Part shown: positions 63,522-64,000 of the stretch, in pieces
How positions within the stretch are numbered: position 1 is the first letter of the stretch
Layout of the letters: the number at the start of each line of letters is the position of its first letter
Origin: Methylotenera versatilis 7
GTDB taxonomy: Bacteria > Pseudomonadota > Gammaproteobacteria > Burkholderiales > Methylophilaceae
NCBI RefSeq assembly: GCF_000799165.1
Contig: NZ_JUGF01000002.1
Location: 1,240,001 to 1,304,000 of the forward strand
Reading direction: 5' to 3'
DNA length: 64,000 nt
The notes under the pieces: generated by a model
Databases searched by the model: none
Seen by the model: only the letters and a program-made list of their open reading frames with translations
What the model was told of the DNA's origin: nothing
Made by a program: the position numbers and the translations under genes

Positions 63522-64000
63522 TTACCAATTAATAGATTTACCATCAAATGCAATAAATTGGCCTGTGCTTTGTAAGCTTAGATCTGCAATCACTTGCCGT
63601 AATCCAGTGACGCTAGTCTGCGTGTTAATCAGCCCATTTGCGCCACCCATATCAGTCTGCACCCATCCAGGATGCAAAGTTACAATACTAATACCATACG
63701 GTTTTAAGTCAATCGATAAACTTTTCATCGCCATGTTCACAGCAGTTTTGCTGGTGCGGTAAATGTAGTTTTCACCGCTGGTATTGTCATCAATGCTGCC
63801 CATCTTGCTGCTAAGTGTAGCGATTTTTTTAAGCTGGCTACGAGCGATGTGCTGTACAAATGCTTCTGCCATTTTGAGCGGAGCCATGCTGTTAACCTTA
63901 AATGCTTCGGCCCAATCTTCATAATTGGTATCACCAAAGTTGCTATGTGGATACACGCCAGCATTGTTAATTAACACATCGATTGCTTCGTTTTTTAATT
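63522..64000 (-). CDS. Short-chain dehydrogenase/reductase (N-terminus beyond window)
   Basis: The frame stays open past the window end, so the NAD(P)-binding N-terminus (about 70 residues) is missing. What remains has IDVLINNAGVYP, catalytic Ser in LSSKMGSIDDN, and YRTSKTAVNM with the YxxxK pair, then TLHPGWVQTDMGG. These are complete classical SDR features, unlike the SDR at 1984-2583. The C-factor-like subgroup is possible; the substrate is unknown. Confidence 0.93.
   Translation of the reverse strand, partial: LKNEAIDVLINNAGVYPHSNFGDTNYEDWAEAFKVNSMAPLKMAEAFVQHIARSQLKKIATLSSKMGSIDDNTSGENYIYRTSKTAVNMAMKSLSIDLKPYGISIVTLHPGWVQTDMGGANGLINTQTSVTGLRQVIADLSLQSTGQFIAFDGKSINW

Noticed and set aside
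1-64000. CRISPR array, rRNA operon, toxin-antitoxin pair, defence island or phage
   Set aside because: I saw no regular spaced repeats, no rRNA sequence, and no such gene families on reading both strands.

Overview
The window looks like a chromosomal stretch from a methylotrophic betaproteobacterium of the family Methylophilaceae, most like Methylotenera. This is inferred from three things. The proteins and gene orders are betaproteobacterial. A formaldehyde-activating enzyme homologue (8674-9213) lies head to head with an NAD-dependent formate dehydrogenase (7038-8246). Fructose-bisphosphate aldolase, triosephosphate isomerase and fructose-1,6-bisphosphatase, which belong to the sugar side of the ribulose monophosphate cycle, sit together. 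I see no rRNA, CRISPR array, prophage, transposase or plasmid functions. Nearly all of the window is ordinary core chromosome, and the more variable part is the first 12 kb.

1-12 kb (accessory and regulatory): the end of a sensor histidine kinase with a one-domain response regulator; a gene-poor 786-nt gap with a probable 36-residue membrane protein; an SDR protein divergent from a LysR regulator; a membrane PAS-GGDEF-EAL protein; a HAD phosphatase; the formate dehydrogenase/Fae divergon; and a LysR regulator divergent from an azoreductase-pirin pair.

12-28 kb: tRNA-Arg(ACG), tRNA-Ser(GCT), lysC, alaS, recX and recA, all on the minus strand. This is the classic proteobacterial recA-recX-alaS-lysC-csrA-tRNA block without csrA. 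Then come pncC, pgpA, thiL, a VanZ protein and mog (a tight minus-strand run), a PDZ protein with a Gcr-type membrane protein, a putative Na+/H+ antiporter with yjgA, pmbA and mlaA.

28-41 kb: a photolyase, a small unknown gene, and a long minus-strand row pcnB-folK-dgk-(PEP-CTERM protein)-panB-panC-panD-rsfS-rlmH that joins RNA, folate, deoxynucleotide, pantothenate and ribosome functions. A PduO-type cobalamin adenosyltransferase, murI, an entericidin-like lipoprotein too short for routine ORF cut-offs, a zinc-finger protein, ilvE and a SCO1 protein follow.

41-57 kb: DUF805, a YgjP-like metallopeptidase, plsC, gmhB, glyS, glyQ, lnt, mscL, a secreted 155-residue protein, corC, ybeY, fbp, tpiA, fba, phoH and miaB. 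The common miaB-phoH-ybeY-corC-lnt series is recognisable but split by the carbon-metabolism genes and by mscL.

57-64 kb: cysG, a REC-REC-GGDEF protein whose first receiver has lost its phosphoacceptor, an EnvZ/OmpR-type two-component system, a secreted EF-hand protein reading away from it across a region with an exact 10-bp tandem repeat, a FemAB-like acyltransferase, and an SDR gene cut by the window end.

I found no convincing undescribed multi-gene system. The best leads are the formate dehydrogenase/Fae divergon with its leader region, the missing csrA, the hairpin over the recX start, the small proteins, and the PEP-CTERM gene lodged in a housekeeping row.
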